Origin: Caryophanales bacterium UBA1719
Lineage (GTDB): Bacteria; Bacillota_I; Bacilli_A; RFN20; CAG-826
NCBI GenBank assembly: GCA_002317145.1
Contig: DCIT01000025.1
Coordinates: 1-15,586 of the forward strand
Length of the DNA stretch: 15,586 bases
Direction of reading: 5' to 3'
The notes under the pieces were generated by a model. It had not been told where the DNA came from, did no database searches, and saw nothing but the letters and a program-made list of their open reading frames with translations. Numbering within the stretch: the stretch's first letter is position 1; the number at the start of each line of letters is the position of its first letter. The translations under genes and the position numbers were made by a program. Below are positions 13,766 through 15,586 of this stretch, piece after piece.

Positions 13766-14308
13766 ATGAAACTAAAAGAAAAGACAATTAAAAAACATAA
13801 ATTATATTCAGGAAAGATATTAGATTTTTATGTTGATGATGTATTAAGCTATAACAATAAGAAATGCACTAGAGAATATACAGTACATCCATTCGCAGTC
13901 GTTGCGATTGTTAAACTTGGTAATAAATATATCTTAGAAAAACAATATCGTTATCCAGTTCATAAAATTACTTTAGAAATACCTGCTGGTAAATCAGATA
14001 ATAATGAAACTCCTTTAACTGCGATAAAAAGAGAAGTGATGGAAGAAACTGGATATAAACCTAAACTAATTAAATCACTAGGATATTTCTATCCCGCTAT
14101 GGCATTCTGCACAGAAAAACTATATTTATTTTATATTGAAGTAAATAAGACAAGAATTAAAAGAAAGCTAGATGAAGATGAATCAATTAATTTAGAGTTA
14201 TACACTAAAGAAGAAATAATGAAATTAATAAAGAATAACAAAATAGATGATAGTAAAACATTAATCGCATTCTTAAAATACTTTTTCTTTATGAAAAAAT
14301 GTATATAA
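13766..14308 (+). CDS. nudF: Nudix hydrolase, ADP-ribose pyrophosphatase type
   Basis: Cytoplasmic enzyme likely to split ADP-ribose into AMP and ribose-5-phosphate. The Nudix box is complete: G75, E81, then REVMEETGY (89-97), matching Gx5Ex7REUxEExGU. It is preceded by EIPAGK (71-76) and by LEKQYRYPV (57-65), features of the NudF/ADP-ribose subgroup. The N-terminal LYSGKILDFYVDDV strand is also typical. At 180 aa the length is normal. There is no Shine-Dalgarno and a TATAAT sits 10 nt upstream. The end of the gene (CTF-like FFFMKKCI) runs into the possible promoter of the following leader RNA: its stop overlaps a TATAAT at 14304-14309. Substrate preference cannot be proved from sequence. Confidence 0.9.
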   Translation: MKLKEKTIKKHKLYSGKILDFYVDDVLSYNNKKCTREYTVHPFAVVAIVKLGNKYILEKQYRYPVHKITLEIPAGKSDNNETPLTAIKREVMEETGYKPKLIKSLGYFYPAMAFCTEKLYLFYIEVNKTRIKRKLDEDESINLELYTKEEIMKLIKNNKIDDSKTLIAFLKYFFFMKKCI

Positions 14309-14309
14309 T
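14304..14309 (+). promoter_or_regulatory. Possible promoter of the tandem leader RNA
   Basis: TATAAT overlaps the nudF stop codon; a start near 14316 would place the whole tandem element in a transcript of its own. The -35 region is a T-run without a good TTGACA match, so readthrough from nudF is an alternative source of the RNA. Confidence 0.4.
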
Positions 14310-14329
14310 AAAGATAGTAAGCCTAGCTT

Positions 14330-14375
14330 ATGAAGAGGAGCGAGAGTAACTCCTGTCTAAAAAAAAGAAATCTCA
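14330..14375 (+). repeat. Tandem repeat, copy 1 of the hairpin/pseudoknot unit
   Basis: A 46-nt copy. Its first 30 bases (through CTCCTGTCTA) are identical to copy 2. It then has 8 A, G, AAA, T and CTCA. The loop bases GAGA (14342-14345) can pair with TCTC (14371-14374). Confidence 0.9.
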
Positions 14376-14380
14376 AATAG

Positions 14381-14425
14381 ATGAAGAGGAGCGAGAGTAA
14401 CTCCTGTCTAAAAAAAGAAAACTCA
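14381..14425 (+). repeat. Tandem repeat, copy 2 of the hairpin/pseudoknot unit
   Basis: A 45-nt copy at a 51-nt period. It differs from copy 1 by one A fewer in the linker and by A in place of T before CTCA. The loop bases GAGT (14395-14398) can pair with ACTC (14421-14424), a shifted but still complementary pairing. The bases outside the units (CTAGCTT before copy 1, CAAATAG before copy 2) are not alike, so the repeat has defined edges. Confidence 0.9.
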
Positions 14426-14433
14426 TACGATTG

Positions 14434-14456
14434 CCCACCTAGTGGGTTTTTGTTTT
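14434..14456 (+). terminator. Intrinsic terminator between the tandem RNA and rlmD
   Basis: CCCAC, loop CTA, GTGGG (14434-14446), extendable by one G-U pair, followed by TTTTTGTTTT. It lies 32 nt upstream of the rlmD ATG and after the tandem units, the usual place of an attenuator; it would also simply end a small RNA. Confidence 0.85.
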
Positions 14457-14461
14457 ATAAT
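14456..14461 (+). promoter_or_regulatory. Possible independent -10 element of rlmD
   Basis: TATAAT overlaps the end of the terminator U-tract, 26 nt before the rlmD ATG. The nearest -35-like sequence (TTGCCC at 14431) is 19 nt away and lies in the terminator stem. If this promoter is used, rlmD would not depend on readthrough. The leader has no Shine-Dalgarno. Confidence 0.3.
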
Positions 14462-14487
14462 GTGTACGATTAGATTATTTAAATAAT

Positions 14488-15586
14488 ATGTTGAAGAAAG
14501 GCACAATAATCAAAGGCAAATGCACATCATTCTCTAATGAAGGAGAAGGTGTAATTCATTTAAATAAAGAAGTTATCTTTGTTAAAGGATTATTGCTTAA
14601 TGAAGAAGCAGATATCTGTATTTTATATACACGCGCTAATATAAATTATGGATATATAAAAAAGATATATAACTTATCTCCTGATCGTATTATTCCGATA
14701 TGTAAAGTATCCACTGCCTGTGGAGGATGTGTCTTTCAAAACTATCGTTATTCTAAACAACTTGAGTATAAGTCTAATAAAGTAAAAGATGCTTTTAAAC
14801 ATATCGCTAAATTAGATATTAAAGTTAATCCTACAATTGGAATGGATGATCCATATTACTATCGAAATAAAATCCAAACTCCTATTAGAAAAATAAACAA
14901 AAAAATAGTATCTGGATTTTATAAACCAATGTCTCATGACTTAGTAATAGTCGATGAATGTGCTATTGAAGACATAAGAAGTAGCAAGATAGTCGAATCA
15001 ATAAAACAGTTGATGAAAGACTTTAACATTGAACCATATAACGAAGATAAAAGATTTGGAATCATTCGCCACATCTTAGTAAGAACATCCTTACACTTTA
15101 ATGAAGTTATGGTCGTGCTTGTCACTAACTGTGATTCATTTCCAAGTCGTAATAACTTTATTCAAGCAATAAAAAAAGAGAACCCAGAAATAACAACTAT
15201 AATTCAAAACATTAATAAAAGAGACACTAATGTTATCTTAGGAGAACAAGAAAGAATTTTATTTGGAAAAGGATTTATTGTTGATAGTCTATGCAACATT
15301 AAATTTCATATTTCCTCTAAATCCTTTTTCCAAATAAACCCAACTCAGACAGAAAAATTATATGGATACATTAAAGATAAATTAGAGTTAAAAAATACCG
15401 ATACATTGCTAGATGCCTATTCAGGAGTTGGGACGATTGGAATGTCTCTTGCGAGTAAAGTTAAACAAGTTATAAGTGTTGAAATAGAAAGAAGCGCAGT
15501 AAAAGATGGAATTAGAAATGCGAAAGAAAATAATATTAAGAATATTCAATTTATAAATGACGATGCGACAAACTTTATAAACAATT
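14488..15586 (+). CDS. rlmD: 23S rRNA m5U methyltransferase, RlmD/RlmCD/TrmA family (partial, C-terminus missing)
   Basis: SAM-dependent RNA uracil-C5 methyltransferase; 366 codons are in the window and the frame is open at the right edge. Residues 1-60 form a TRAM RNA-binding domain (KKGTIIKGKCTSFSNEGEGV). C72, C78, C81 (in ACGGC) and C158 (in VDEC) are the four ligands of the family's [4Fe-4S] cluster. FFQINPTQTEKLY (about 284-296) and the SAM loop LLDAYSGVGTIGMSL (about 308-322) follow, as in RumA/RlmD. The catalytic Cys and the general base lie beyond the window. In Bacillota a single enzyme (RlmCD) can methylate both U747 and U1939, so the exact target is open, and TrmFO-lacking lineages may use a TrmA. 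No ribosome-binding site precedes the ATG. It lies directly after the tandem RNA and terminator. Confidence 0.9.
   Translation, partial: MLKKGTIIKGKCTSFSNEGEGVIHLNKEVIFVKGLLLNEEADICILYTRANINYGYIKKIYNLSPDRIIPICKVSTACGGCVFQNYRYSKQLEYKSNKVKDAFKHIAKLDIKVNPTIGMDDPYYYRNKIQTPIRKINKKIVSGFYKPMSHDLVIVDECAIEDIRSSKIVESIKQLMKDFNIEPYNEDKRFGIIRHILVRTSLHFNEVMVVLVTNCDSFPSRNNFIQAIKKENPEITTIIQNINKRDTNVILGEQERILFGKGFIVDSLCNIKFHISSKSFFQINPTQTEKLYGYIKDKLELKNTDTLLDAYSGVGTIGMSLASKVKQVISVEIERSAVKDGIRNAKENNIKNIQFINDDATNFINN

Larger units (their letters stand above)
14316..14456 (+). ncRNA. Tandem structured RNA, probable cis-regulatory leader of rlmD
   Basis: About 140 nt between nudF and rlmD with a terminator at the end. 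A small hairpin (TAAGC, CTA, GCTTA; 14318-14330) is followed by two near-identical units (14330-14375 and 14381-14425). Each unit has stem AGGAG/CTCCT (14336-14340 with 14350-14354; +51 in the second), a 9-nt loop CGAGAGTAA, a linker GTCT plus 7-8 A and GAAA, and then CTC. That CTC can pair with GAG in the loop, which gives an H-type pseudoknot with an A-rich crossing linker. The terminator at 14434-14456 and the rlmD ATG at 14488 follow. No Rfam family was recognised with certainty; the layout resembles in concept the 23S-methyl motif described upstream of rRNA methyltransferase genes in Lactobacillales. Alternatively it is a terminated small RNA independent of rlmD. The fold was worked out by hand. 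Confidence 0.6.

Noticed and set aside
14330..14425. CRISPR-like array
   Set aside because: There are only two copies, the interval between the repeated units is about 5 nt, and no cas genes are near. A structured RNA unit explains it better.

Overview
The window is AT-rich bacterial DNA (roughly 30% G+C by eye) using the standard code: TGA ends real genes such as pgcA and queH, and Trp is read from TGG. A low-GC Bacillota of the Bacilli/Erysipelotrichia/RF39 type, near the Mollicutes, fits best. The grounds are an OppD enlarged by Lys-rich helical segments, the MntP, QueT and QueH set, a short CxxC-type L33, and Bacilli-like Nudix and m5U-methyltransferase proteins. The species cannot be named from the sequence.

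Layout. Minus strand 4553 to 1: an oligopeptide ABC transporter operon, oppB-oppC-oppD-oppF, with oppF cut by the window edge and no oppA present. It starts from a strong extended -10 promoter at 4613-4640. Divergent from it on the plus strand, 4741-10934, is a tightly packed seven-gene run: a phosphosugar mutase, a GtrA-family membrane protein, a degenerate kinase-like protein, the queuosine-precursor transporter QueT, an SGNH-hydrolase lipoprotein, tgt and queA. A separately promoted, apparently orphan RelB/DinJ antitoxin (11030-11359) follows, and then queH. QueT, Tgt, QueA and QueH form a coherent salvage route: import precursor, insert preQ1 into tRNA, add the epoxycyclopentane ring, reduce it to queuosine. 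No de novo preQ0/preQ1 genes are visible here.

From 12003 comes the housekeeping unit rpmG-secE-nusG, closed by a terminator at 13024-13051. The convergent mntP manganese exporter (minus strand) sits behind it. mntP and a Nudix ADP-ribose pyrophosphatase gene are transcribed divergently from an 80-bp spacer. Several transcription-unit-leading genes (mntP, nudF, queH) have no Shine-Dalgarno sequence and a -10 hexamer placed so that the transcript would begin at or within a few bases of the ATG, whereas the opp genes, rpmG and secE have recognisable ribosome-binding sites.

The most interesting stretch is 14316-14456, between nudF and an rlmD/trmA-type 23S rRNA m5U methyltransferase gene (14488, running off the window). 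It holds two near-identical copies of a 45-46-nt unit at a 51-nt period. Each copy can fold as a hairpin whose loop pairs with a CTC after an A-rich linker (an H-type pseudoknot shape), and the pair is followed by an intrinsic terminator just before the methyltransferase gene. This looks like a tandem cis-regulatory RNA. Part of each unit also resembles the 23S rRNA segment around U1939, the substrate of this enzyme family, which suggests autoregulation by substrate mimicry.
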